From NCBI GenBank assembly GCA_039566865.1, contig CM076948.1, positions 24,501,001-24,565,000 of the forward strand: DNA of 64,000 nucleotides, read 5' to 3'. The notes under the pieces are model-generated. The model saw nothing but the letters and a program-made list of their open reading frames with translations. It had not been told where the DNA came from and searched no databases. Shown here piece by piece: positions 31,708 to 42,250 of the stretch. The first letter of the stretch is position 1; the number at the start of each line of letters is the position of its first letter. This stretch comes from Aurelia coerulea. Taxonomy: Eukaryota > Cnidaria > Scyphozoa > Semaeostomeae > Ulmaridae. The position numbers and the translations under genes were made by a program.

Positions 31708-32136
31708 AAAACCCGGGGGGTACTCTTTGACTTTTAGTACGGGGGGGGGGGGGTCCGTGCCAATATTTGGGGTCCGAAATTTTACATCAAATCAATATTT
31801 GGGGTCTGTGAATGACAACATGGACAACAATTGAATATTTTGGTCAACAAATCTGAGGAAAGGAAGAATCCTGCAATTTGGCCCTGAAGTTGCGAATCAC
31901 GAAATAAATGCTTTGGTATTATTCAAAAACTGAGAAAAATCAAGAGGCTCAAATTGAAATCATTCAAAAACATGTAAGGGGCCCCAGAAATAGATAACAA
32001 TATTTGGGGTCTCCAAAACATTAGACTCAATATTTGGGGTCCCCAAATCATTAGACTTAATATTTAGGGGTCAGCAAAGAAAGAGTGGCATGGACCCCCC
32101 CCGTATTGAAAGTTAGGGAGTACCCCCCCTGGGATT
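31708..32136. repeat. Inverted repeat with G/C-tract ends
   Basis: CCCGGGGGGTACTCTTTGAC and TTTTAGTACGGGGGG face CCCCCCCGTATTGAAAGTTA and GGGAGTACCCCCCCTGGG. Inside, the unit ATATTTGGGGTC occurs about six times, in part TCAATATTTGGGGTCCxxAA. It is probably an old MITE with an internal repeat. Confidence 0.65.
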
Positions 32137-32221
32137 CAAAAAAGCGTTTTACTCCCCACTCCCAACCCTCAGTTTAGAAATGCTGATTTTTACGTCCTTG
32201 CAATTTTCGTCTGGCCCCGTC

Positions 32222-32416
32222 ACTGCTTCATGGTCATCGGCGTAGGGGGAGATAAAATTTGGGGGGGGGGCTGCCCGATAAAAAGTCCATTGTTTGAGAA
32301 AATTTTTCCCGACTTGAGGCTGATTTCTGCCCGATTATGGCTGATTTTTGCAAATTTTTCTGACGTTGGGGGGGGGGGGCTGCAGCCCCCTGTCCCCCTG
32401 TCTCCTACGCCTATGT
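32222..32416. mobile_element. Family G element
   Basis: ATCGGCGTAGGGGGAGATAA at the left faces TGTCTCCTACGCCTATG at the right, giving short inverted ends (GCGTAGG/CCTACGC). It contains two G tracts and GCTGCCCGATAAAAAGTCC. The copy at 28227-28408 shares its layout. Confidence 0.7.
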
Positions 32417-32435
32417 TCATGGCTGGCCCCCTGTA

Positions 32436-34432
32436 TGGCGCGCCAAACCGGCCAAAAACATTAAATTTGTTGACAGCAATGTATGATAAGTTGTTGATCA
32501 TGTATTGATTTTTGTTGACACAACTTACATTTTTACAGACACAATTTACATTTTTGCAGACACAATTTACATTTTTGCTGTCACAAGTCTTCCTTTGGCA
32601 GCGAAGAAACTCAGTTTTTCTGTGACAGCAATAAACTTCAAACAACTACAGCTATGATTTGCTGTCAGCAACAAAGTTTTGCTGTCAGCAAAATTAAATG
32701 CGTTTACATAAGGCCGGGGGTCAACTGATCAATCAACAATTGTCCACGGGGGTTCACTCACTTATTTCTTCGTATTCATCAATGGGGAATCTCCTCTTCG
32801 CTTCCTTGACCACGTTTGACAGTGATTGCAGTTGTTCTTGTTGGGGATACGAACAGGCTAAGTTGAGAGCCCCAAGGAATCCCCCAAAAAGGGCTCCAGA
32901 TCGCATGCGTAGTAGCCATTTACTTCACTTATGTAACATGCAAATTAGCTTGACCGTTGAGAACAAGGGAAGAAACAAAAGCAGTGACGCGCATGACAAC
33001 GTGAGCCCCAACGTCGATTCGCTCTCAACAAAGCTGAAACACAATGTATCAAAACAATAGGGTCAGCACTTCATCTCCCCAACAAGTTCGGGTGCAAGAA
33101 GAAGTAGCCTTGCGTGCTGAATTAATCTGCATGTAGGCTAGGCAAGATGGCCCCCGCACAGGAAGATGAAGCGGTCAAAGGGTTGAAATGAGCATCGTCT
33201 TCCATATCTGTTTTCGACACTGAAGTCCACGTTTGCTCTTCATCCCAGGGGGGGGGGGGGGGGGGGGGGGGGGTTTGATTTCAATTTGTACCGGAGTGTG
33301 CCTTGTGGCGGACTGGCCCACCCTCAAAATCTTGCAAAAAGGGCCCCCTTTTAGCTGGAAAAGGGCCCTTTTGCAAAATTAGAAACTTCTTCAGTAGAAC
33401 TGCATTCTTGAATGATGGACATCTCACTTCACATTTGAATCCTTCCGTGTTAGTGAATTTGTTTAAAGAAATAAATACAGTGGAAAGTGAAGATAGATAC
33501 GGTAAAGGCCCCTTCCACTTCTGTAAAAAGAAGGTTCTCGAGATTCCATCAAAGAAAATAGTTGAGTAGTAGTGTATGGTAAGACTCTGATAAATGCTAG
33601 AAAATTACTAGGAAAGTCGTTCTAAGCCAAAGTAAGGCTGCCAGTTTCAAAAATTTTCCGAGGCAAACTTTGGCATGGCCTCCACTTTGGGGGCACGCAA
33701 GACGTAAAAATTGGATTGTTGCGACAAAATAAAAGCCTTTGTGCGAAACTTTTTACCCTGCTCCAGAATTTTTCACTCCAAATGATAACCGATTCCAGAA
33801 CAAATTGATGAACAGTATACTCCAAACATGGAAATTTGATTGAAAAAGGACCCGAACTAGCAAAATATCCCCATTCACCATGTTTTGACAACCTGCTCTA
33901 GAAAAATTGCCTTATTTTGATGCCCGTTGCTAGAAAAATTTGGTGAAAACGAAAAACAGCACATCCCCGTCCGACAAATATACTAAGTACCCCCCCCCCC
34001 CCCCGGAGCCCAAGAATATCTGTTTTAACAGCAATTAATCTCTTATCTCTAATTAATCTCTAAAAAAGCGAAGAGGAGATTCCCCATTGATGAGTACGAA
34101 GAAATAAGTGAGTGAACCCCCGTGGACAATTGTTGATTGATCAGTTGACCCCCGGCCTTATGTAAAGGCATTTAATTTTGCTGACAGCAAAACTTTGTTG
34201 CTGACAGCAAATCATAGCTGTAGTTGTTGAAGTTTATTGCTGTCACAGAAAAACTGAGTTTCTTCGCTACCAAAGGAAGACTTGTGACAGCAAAAATGTA
34301 AATTGTGTCTGCAAAAATGTAAATTGTGTCTGTAAAAATGTAAGTTGTGTCAACAAAAATCAATACATGATCAACAACTTATCATACATTGCTGTCAACA
34401 AATTTAATGTTTTTGGCCGGTTTGGCGCGCCA
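32436..34432. mobile_element. 2-kb foldback element with about 367-bp arms
   Basis: The left arm (32436-32803) and right arm (34068-34432) are inverted copies with only a few differences. The outer ends are TGGCGCGCCA on both sides, itself a palindrome, followed inward by AACCGGCCAAAAACATTAAA. The flanks are TA on each side, which would fit a TA target. The arms contain TTGCTGTCAGCA and ACAATTTACATTTTTGC subrepeats. The 1.26-kb centre holds a 26-base G run at 33248-33273 and a C run near 33990-34003. No transposase frame was seen. Confidence 0.92.
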
Positions 34433-35327
34433 TACCCCTGGCCAAGGCTGTCACCTCCAAAAACCACAAATATTTGCCCTTCTGAACTCCAACGACATCA
34501 TGCGGCACGCGCGCATGCGTATCTGATCAGCGTAGTTGGCGCGGCTCAATCAAATTCAAATGAAAGCGGAGAAGAGGCGCCTTGTTTACTCGACAAATAT
34601 TTCAACATTTACTTCATGCATGGTTATCAAACAAAGAATTGAGACTCAAATTCGTTGCGATTTAAACTGAAGATTACTGGATACTCGTTGCTGGATTTTA
34701 TCAGACTGATGCTCTGGTTAATGAAGAAGAACCGTGGGAATTTTTCAACTTAGGCCCATTCCTCAGACAGAGGGGGTTTGAGTAGTCGCGTCAGTCAGGT
34801 AATGAAATATAAGAGTGAAAGGAAAAGACCTGAGAAGCGCAGAGTGCTGGATGTTTCAGTTTTGTTTGCGTTTCTAAGCTAGGAAGTTGGATATGTTACG
34901 AGAGAACGGAATTTTGAAGGCGAAATAAAAATATAAAATTCATTGTTGCTGTTTTGCCCGTTTGAATACTACTCTACTACTGGCGCCAGCATTTCGACTC
35001 CAGGAATTCATAATTTAATTGGGATTATCAGTTGCAGTTTAGTTTCATATCATTTATCCAATCAATACTATTACTTACACTACAATTTAACAAACATGCC
35101 GATCTTAACCAACAAGATTACACTAAACAGAACAGTTTCAAGTAAAAGAGAGGACATTACAAAATTGTAATTTTACTATCTACGCTACGAGGAGTAATTT
35201 AGTGTGGAAGAGGGCCGGTCGTCATACTGTTTCATATTTTGTTTCTATTTTGCTTACAGTATATCAAGCTAGGGTTTTGCCTCTAACTCTATAGAAATAT
35301 TCTAAAGAATAAAAGTGGTTTATTACA
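34433..35327. other. Intronic stretch without recognised features
   Basis: No supported exon. It is moderately AT-rich, with short open frames only. Confidence 0.35.
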
Positions 35328-35697
35328 TACACATATTTTTTCATATAAGAAACAGCATTCATAGGAAACTGAACTCGCAGATTGCTGAAAAATTACACCA
35401 GCACTGGGAAAATTTAGTTAAGAAACTATTTAATTTAGAATAGGAAATATTCAACATATTTTTACTTTATTTTCACTAGTTTCCTGTATCATACTACTTG
35501 GAAGGAGGTACTTGAGTAATGCCTCAACACTGACAAGGCTTAAAAAACTTTGTTTTGAAATGTCCATGAGGGCGCATAAAGATCTTAACGGAAGTCATAA
35601 GAAACTCTGAGAACTCAAAATTTGATAATTTTAAGATGCTATCAGTATCGCCTCAGATTCTTAGTTTCTTATATCGATATAAAAACATGTGTATTAT
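35328..35697. mobile_element. Family A MITE, diverged
   Basis: The ends ACACATATTTTTTCATATAAG and TAGTTTCTTATATCGATATA plus ATGTGTA, and inner blocks GTTTCCTGTATCATACTACT and CTCAAAATTTGATAATTTTA, match family A. Confidence 0.75.
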
Positions 35698-36286
35698 TGT
35701 TGAATGAGTTGCAAATTAAGACAAAAAATTATTTGTAGATCTGGTGCTTGTAGTGTTATCCATTGGTTTTGATAGTTGTATCAATTCTGGAGCTTGTTTG
35801 AGAATACTTCTATAAACAACGTTTCCAAAGGTTTACCACTCCTGTATTCAATTTTAAAGTTTGTTATGAAATTATAACAAAGCCCACTGAGGTTCCTAAA
35901 TCATGTATGATGCTGTCGTTTTTGGTCACTTCATTATGCACAAAGATAGAAAATAATTTGATATTGCACTACAATCTCAACAGCCCACTAAGTAACCAAA
36001 GAATTAACTTTTTGTAACCCAAGCTAGTCTTTTTGTTCTAAAAATTCTTGTAAAATTTAAAATCAGTTTAGTTCTTAGCTACATTTAGCAGAAGCTCAAA
36101 TGGTCGAAAATTTTCCCAGCGAAAGTGAAACTCACACAAAGCTGGACTGGTGTGGGGTCAAAACAACATAATGACAAAACACCAACAGGTTAGCACTTCA
36201 CCTTCTGTGTCATACTGTGATGTTCAATGCCTGTCAGTTTAATATTTAAATAATGTAGTGATTTGATGTTTTGATTTATTTTGTAG

Positions 36287-36314
36287 AAAATATGAACACT
36301 GCTGGTTATGAAAG
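36287..36314 (+). CDS. KIF15: KIF15-like kinesin, first exon of motor region
   Basis: The acceptor GATTTATTTTGTAG and donor GAAAG|GTGAGT bound a 28-bp exon. Translation gives ENMNTAGYE, and the split codon AG|T continues into SEEGDSIKVYVRVRPP. Vertebrate KIF15 also has a short variable leader before the motor. The ATG at 36292 could be the start, giving a normal-length N-terminus. Alternatively the exon is internal: its phase accepts the exon at 28660-28743. The sequence alone does not decide this. Confidence 0.75.
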
Positions 36315-37002
36315 GTGAGTTTAAATTTGAAATATGGAACCAGAAGCTCATTTTTCAAAGTGATACTGCGATCATGCTGCTCTTTATCTTATTTCTTTCT
36401 TTTCATTACTTAGAATTATTTCAATATTCTTGTTAGCCTGATTGTTAGAATTAATTGAATTGTCTTGCTTCAAACTGCAGAAAGCACCTGCTATCATGTA
36501 AAGTCTTCAAGTCAGTCCAATTAAGCTTGGCAACAGCATGTAGCACAAAGATTTCATTCTGAAAAGTTTATTTGCATGCTGCTTTTGTACAGGAGGAAAC
36601 TTATTTTTCTAATGGCATATAACAATCAAATTTTACTTTTTGGTGTTTTGTTATGGTCTGATGGGCTTTTTACAAACACTGTGCAAGATTTTCGGCAAGT
36701 TATGTCACAATCAGTTTCAAATACGTTCTTTTTTTATTGGAGAAAGACTCTCTGCACAATATACATAAATATGAAAGTCATCCTCCTTCGTAGTGTCTTA
36801 GGTAATTCGTTATTTAAAGAGTTATCCTTCTACAGTAGGTGTGGAGGATACAACCAAAAAGTTGTTTCTCATGATAGTCAAATGACCTAGGAATGAATGA
36901 AAAAGGGCTGAATGGCTCAATGAAAGTCCTTATCAGGTTGTTTCCCAAGAACCAAAACAAATGATGCTGTTTTTTAAGAGAGTAGTGTGGGAACAAATAT
37001 TC
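36315..37002. other. Kinesin intron 1, first part
   Basis: An open frame of 104 codons (36576-36890) has no splice or family support. Nothing else is recognised. Confidence 0.4.
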
Positions 37003-37440
37003 AGCTAGAATTACTCATGTTTGTAATTTTTATCCCATCTCATCCTTTTCTGAGAACCAAGAAATACCCCCAAACTGCCAACTCTTTGATATTGATGTAC
37101 ATGATTTTACAGCTGGAAGTAACTCGTGTTTGTAATTTTATCCTATCTCATCCCTTTATGAGAACCAAGAAATACCCCCAAACTGCCAACTCTTTGATAC
37201 TGATGGACATAATTTTACAGCTAGAAGTAACTCATGTTTGTAATTTTATCCTATCTCATCCTTTTATGAGAACCAAGAAATACCCCTAAACTGCCAACTG
37301 TTTAATATTGATGTACATAATTTTACAGCTGGAAGTAACTCATGTTTGTAATTTTATCCTATCTCATCTTTTTATGAGAACCAAGAAATACCCCAAACTG
37401 ACAACTCTTTGATATTTATGTATATCATTTTACTGACAGC
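37003..37440 (+). repeat. 108-bp minisatellite, about 4 copies
   Basis: Units begin near 37013, 37121, 37229 and 37337. Markers are TGTTTGTAATTTTATCC, GAGAACCAAGAAATACCCC and CAAACTGCCAACTC. The period is 36 codons, so the array has a long open frame; this follows from its length and is not evidence of coding. Confidence 0.92.
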
Positions 37441-37454
37441 ATCAGATCTTAGAT

Positions 37455-37790
37455 ATGAGCGAGGTTGGCTCAGTGGTTAAGGCGCCGGACTCACAACCGC
37501 AAGGTCGTGGGTTCGAATCCCACCAGGGTCATACTTGCTGCGAAAGTGTGAGGAGAGCTGCTAACTCTCTGTAATTCCAGGCAAAGGCAAAAGGAATCAC
37601 GAGGTGTGGTCACATCGAGAGGAAGGACCGGGGTCGCCCTGATGGGCCCCCCCTGCGCCAAGCGCAGAAACCCATACCTTGCGAGAATAGCAAGTGTATG
37701 TGCCTAAAAAGTGAAAGGTTATGTATAACCCGTGTCCCCTGCTGGAAACAAGTCATCTCGAGACTTTCGCAGGCTAGGCACGTTAAATAC
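37455..37790 (+). mobile_element. tRNA-derived SINE
   Basis: The head has a pol III A box (TGGCTCAGTGGTTAAGGCG) and B box (GGTTCGAATCCC) at tRNA-like spacing with flanking paired bases (GTGGGTTCGAATCCCAC). About 230 bp of unrelated body follows, with GCGCCAAGCGCAG and a tail of ACTCACTCACT. It is longer than a tRNA and lacks a proper 3' acceptor half, so it is a SINE. Confidence 0.85.
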
Positions 37791-37872
37791 AAATACTCAC
37801 TCACTCAGGGGCTTGGATACTATTGCCCCCTTCCCCATGTTTCTATATTGTTTCCCATGTATCATGTAGCAG

Positions 37873-37874
<2 letters not shown>

Positions 37875-37922
<48 letters not shown>

Positions 37923-38330
37923 TTCAATATAAAAATTTACAAGGACGAGGTACTAAAGGCTATACTAACAAACTACTGGACTACATAACAAAGGAAGATG
38001 ACCCGGGAAGCAAGAACCCATGACTATCCCAAGGGTCATTACATAAAACACTAAACTAAATTACTGACAAATACAAACAAACGAAAATGGAAACAAAAAG
38101 GAAAAGACAAGTTACAATGAGATACACATAACGATTAAATACGACTAAATACGGATACATACTAGGATCTGTTTCACATTGGAAGTCAGGCCAGCACAGG
38201 CGATTATGCTGAACTGCAGAAACCCCGGCCGAGAGAACACCACCGACAACCACTGTCGCCGCTACTGTCCCCCCCCCCCCAGAGTCCCCACCACCCAACA
38301 ACACCTCACCTGTGCTGTCGCAATATTACG
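37875..38330 (-). repeat. 45-base T run with A-rich flank, probable retroposon tail
   Basis: 45 T in a row (37875-37919), then TATTCAATATAAAAATTTAC and an A-rich stretch. On the minus strand this would be a poly(A) tail after a 3' UTR. The parent element is not identified. A C run at about 38271-38280 may be an assembly-prone site. Confidence 0.45.
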
Positions 38331-38644
38331 GATTTGAAAGATTTGAGTTTGCTTGGATGGATTTCACATTCACACTAAAGTCGCCTTACATCCAATGTGA
38401 AACAGACTTAACAAAAATTTTAAAGAAAAAAAATGACGAAGAGTAGGACTTAGTATCTATGTAGTGCATACTGAAATTATGTAGCAAAAGGTGTAAATTT
38501 GAATCAAAGGGAAGGATGGATTATCTGCAAATAAATGATGCACATATGAATTTTAGAGATTGGCTGCTATTGATAATTTCACGCATCATAGGAGAGCTGT
38601 GACAAAGAGAGGCTAAATCACTGCATATGATGTAACTTCACTCT

Positions 38645-39068
38645 GAGGCCTGGGCCACCTGGATTACATGATACCGGATTGCTTTTCTCATCGGATTGGT
38701 TTCAACCCATCTTCGTCAAAATCACACGCAGTTAGACTACACCGGATTGCCATGAACCCATTTTTGATTGCAGTTACATGACACCAAGTCACCCTGCATT
38801 GCAAAGTCTAAATCTATTGTCTTTGACAACTGCGAAGCCCAAATGGAGTGGAGCCATATCGGATTGGTGCAGTTACACTAGTTGGAATGCGGAGTGGAGT
38901 GAATCTGATTGATTTTCGGCTGACCTCCAGAGCGGAGTGGTTTCACTCCGCGAAAACTAAATGGAGTGACACCGGATTGCCTCGGTGCAGTGTAACTGCA
39001 ACCCCTTATCTGATGCGAAAAGCAATCCAGTGTGTGATGAATCCGGTATCGTGTAACTGGGGCCTGAA
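38645..39068. mobile_element. Family H MITE (GGCCTGGGCC ends)
   Basis: AGGCCTGGGCCACCTGGATT and ACATGATACCGGATTGC face ATCCGGTATCGTGTAACTGG and GGCCTGA. ACCGGATTG and GTTACA units repeat inside. The short GGCC-rich ends suggest a hAT-type MITE; that is inference. Confidence 0.75.
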
Positions 39069-39265
39069 ACAGGGTACTTTGTATCTACAGTACAGGCCTT
39101 GTGCACATTGACATGACAGGCATTCTCTATAATCCTATCTCATAAGAATTCTTAATTGGTATAAGTGAGAGGACTGTAAAAGATTTTAACAAGAATTCTT
39201 AAAAGATTAAAAACTTTGTCATGAATTCATAAAAATGCTCAGACATTAATAATCATTGTGCATAA

Positions 39266-39427
39266 AGGCCAGTTTCCACTCAGTGGAATTTTCCGAGCGG
39301 ACGGAAATTCTTTTGTTTACAAGAGAAAATGTCGCTCTGTAATTGAATAGAAATTTAGGGTTGAATGACTTTTTATTGTGTAAAATTCCGCCCGCGCGGA
39401 AAATTCCACTGACTGGAAACTGGCCTT
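39266..39427. mobile_element. Family I MITE
   Basis: AAGGCCAGTTTCCACTCAGT and GGAATTTTCCG face CGGAAAATTCCACTGACTGG and AAACTGGCCTT. Arms are about 32 bp with one or two mismatches. It sits 86 bp before the kinesin exon at 39513. Confidence 0.85.
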
Positions 39428-39512
39428 AAGGCCTGAATTGTACGATATAATCCCTTCCCTACTTTTATTGGGGTTCTCTATGATGTCTTCTAATTCAAAA
39501 TTTCCCTTGCAG

Positions 39513-39693
39513 TGAAGAGGGTGATAGCATCAAGGTCTATGTCCGTGTTAGACCTCCTGCCAAAACTTTGGAACAAGAAGTGGATCACAGCTTATGTCTT
39601 GAAGCTACGTCCTCTAAATCGCTTGTTCTGTTCTCAAAGCCAGAACCAAAGCAATTCAGCTATGACCATGTTGCGGACATGAATACAACCCAG
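39513..39693 (+). CDS. KIF15: KIF15-like kinesin, motor exon 2
   Basis: The acceptor AAATTTCCCTTGCAG and donor ACCCAG|GTAAGT are strong. It reads SEEGDSIKVYVRVRPPAKTL and continues to FSKPEPKQFSYDHVADMNTTQ. IKVYVRVRPP is the first beta strand of kinesin motors, and FSYDHVAD with N/DTTQ is close to KIF15 rather than other kinesins (established family knowledge). KIF15 is a plus-end-directed spindle motor that supports spindle bipolarity alongside Eg5. It leaves in phase 0. Confidence 0.95.
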
Positions 39694-39719
39694 GTAAGTT
39701 GTTCCATATTAACTTCATG

Positions 39720-40095
39720 CATTTTTTTATAAGAAACTAAGAATTTGGGCCAGTACTGAAAGTTTCTTAAAATTATCAGATTTTGAGTACTCAGAGTTTC
39801 TTACGAGTTTCTAAGAGGTTCCATAACAATCTTCGTGTTCACTACCTGTGCCCTCATGAACATTTCAAAACAAGGTTTTTTAAACCTGTCCAATGTTTAG
39901 ACATAACTCAAGTACCTTACGAGTAATATGATACAGGAAATAAGTGAAAGTAAATTGAAAATATGTCAAGCATTTCCTTTATAAAAATAACTAGTTTCTT
40001 AACCTATATTTTCCCAGTACTGGAGTTTCTTAATTTTTTGGCGATCTGAGCGTTGAGTTTCTTATGGGCAGTTTCTTATGACAAAATATGTGTAT
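39720..40095 (-). mobile_element. Family A MITE
   Basis: Inverse orientation, complete or nearly so: TTTTTTTATAAGAAACTAAG, GGGCCAGTACTGAAAGTTTC, TTATCAGATTTTGAGTACTC, through AATTTTTTGGCGATCTGAGC to TTATGACAAAATATGTGTA. It begins 27 bp after the donor of the kinesin exon at 39513-39693. Confidence 0.85.
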
Positions 40096-41436
40096 GATGC
40101 AGCCTAATATGAAATATGGTTATTTAAACATAAATTTGTAGAATAGTGAGAGAAATTTGTAAACAGTAAGTAGCATGGTAAACGCCAACAGCTTGCCTGG
40201 TGGCCCTTACGTGACTTCAATTTTTATCAAACATGTTATGGATGGCCTTAAAATCATGTTAAGTAAATGAGCTAACATGCCTTTCTAACTTATTTACAAC
40301 TTTTGAATTTTTTTCAAGAATAACACAATGAGCAGGTTTTCAGAAAATATTTTGTTTGCTTGCCAAAATAACATAACTGGTTGTCAAGAAATTGTTTGTC
40401 CAGCTTTGGAAACATGAATTCAAGGACATGTTTTAAAAGTAAACACCATGAATATTTTAATCCCATCTTCTTTCCTAATTGGGCGGTGTGTTCTTTCTGA
40501 TATGTACATATTCTTGTTCACTGCATATAATTTCGAGGCTCTATAATTTATTTTGTGTGTGTAAAGAGGAGAGGGGGATGGGAGTTTAGTAGAAGGGGGG
40601 GGGGGGGGTTGGTTTATTTGGAGACCATATGTTGAGACCCTAAATGATATCATTAAAGCCCAGTAATTCTTATACCTCATGTTGTCGTTTTGTTTGAAAA
40701 CGATGCTCACTGTCACATATTTCTACTCTCTGACTGACTTGTAAAGACTTCTCTTGAACTTTTGAAACGTCGAGTTGTGCTTAGGAGGGGCAAGGTACCA
40801 GATTCCTCTCATTAGGAAACTTTTCAATCCTGTCGGCAAATTTTTAAGTACTTTGTAGGTGTCTCAAAATGTGAACTTAAGACCCCCCTCCCCCTTGAAA
40901 GAAACACCTTTTTCCAATTCTTTCATTGGGAAACCTATCTCTCCTGAAAAATGTTCACTTTGCCGAGACATTTGTCGAGCAACTACTGTACCTTTAAGTG
41001 CATCAAAATATGAACTTGAGACCTTCCCCTGAAAGGCAAACCCCTGCTTAGTTCATCGGGAAACTTTCTCTTCTGTCAGCAAATTTGCTCATATCGTTGA
41101 GCAAATATTTGACCAAGCCATGCATTTACGAGAATTGAAATTACTACATTCTACATAGTTTCTGTAGCAACGGTGAATTTTGTAAAGCAAAAGATAAACT
41201 TATGTTAAGACAAAGCGCTTTGACAGCCTCGATAATAGATTTCACACCTTCAATGAAGCTCACCATAATGTTTACCTTTTCTGTTCATTTTGATTTGATT
41301 GAGTGCACTCAAGCAAAGAAATCTTTTCTTTAGAAAGGCAAATGGCTTTGTCTTTTCAGAAACCTGAATCTTTTGTTTACAACATTTGCCCTTGCTGTAG
41401 ACTGTTGCAATTTACGGACAATGAACCTCCGTGACA
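40096..41436. other. Kinesin intron 2, first part
   Basis: About 40780-41090 holds three degraded units with GGAAACTTT, TCTGTCxGCAAATTT and GTGxAxCAAAATxTGAACTT. A G run at about 40597-40608 is present. No exon is supported. Confidence 0.45.
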
Positions 41437-41863
41437 TACACGTATTTTTTTTTATAAGAAACTGGTTTATAAGAAACTAGTACTACGATGACCAAAAATT
41501 TAAGAAACTCTAGTACTACGCTCAAGAACAGTTAAGAAACTCTGAAACTTTATTTCTGTATGTCTCTCTTATTCTATGTCTCTCTAACAAAGGTACATTC
41601 GTCTTTTCTTGACTTTTAACTGCAAAATTAGTAAATTTTTTCCTTGATGTGCATGGCTTCTTCTTGATGACAATGTCAATGCAAAATGGAAGCCCTTTTT
41701 CGAGAAGAAAGCTCAACTTCGAACAATACCGCAATTTTAGGCCCAAAAAAATAAGAAACTAATTAAGAAACTTTTACTACTAAAACACCGAAATTTTCAT
41801 GCGAAATTAAGAAGCTTTTAGTACTAAGTGCTGATCCAAGTTTCTTATAAAAAAAACGTGTAA
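41437..41863. mobile_element. Family J MITE
   Basis: The ends TACACGTATTTTTTTTTATA and TTTCTTATAAAAAAAACGTG resemble family A, but the inside (AGTACTACGATGACCAAAAA, TCTCTCTTATTCTATGTCTC, TTCATGCGAAATTAAGAAGC) is different. A partial relative occurs near 53556-53602 (AAACTGGTACTAGGATGACC). Confidence 0.78.
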
Positions 41864-41867
41864 TTGT

Positions 41868-42244
41868 ACACATATTTTTTTTATAAGAAACTGCCCATAA
41901 GAAACTCAACTCTCGGATCGCCAAAAAATTAAGAAACGCCAGTACTGGGAAAATATAAGTTAAGAAAATATCTATTTCGATAAAGGAAATCCTTGACATA
42001 TTTTTAAGCTATTTTCACTTGTTTCCTGTATCATATTACTCGTAAGGTACTTGAGTTATGTCTAAACATTGGAAGGCTTAAAACATTGTTTTGAAATGTT
42101 CACGAGGGCACAGGTAGTGAACATGAAGATTGTTATGGAACCTCTAAGAAACTCGTAAGAATCTCTGAGTACTCAAAATCTGATAATTTTAAGAAACTGT
42201 CAGTACTGGCCCAAATTCTTAGTTTCTTATAAAAAAATACGTGT
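41868..42244. mobile_element. Family A MITE, reference copy, with target duplication
   Basis: Complete 377-bp element: ACACATATTTTTTTTATAAG ... TTCTTATAAAAAAATACGTGT. AATTGT flanks it on both sides (41862-41867 and 42245-42250), a likely 6-bp target-site duplication. Inner blocks are CTCTCGGATCGCCAAAAAAT, CCAGTACTGGGAAAATATAA, TTGTTTTGAAATGTTCACGA and CAAAATCTGATAATTTTAAG. No coding capacity. Confidence 0.88.
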
Positions 42245-42250
42245 AATTGT

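Noticed and set aside
36987..37289. 100-codon frame next to the kinesin exon
   Set aside because: Produced by the 108-bp minisatellite; no splice sites or family signature.
37461..37530. Functional tRNA gene
   Set aside because: A and B boxes are present, but the 3' half of the acceptor stem is missing and a SINE body follows.
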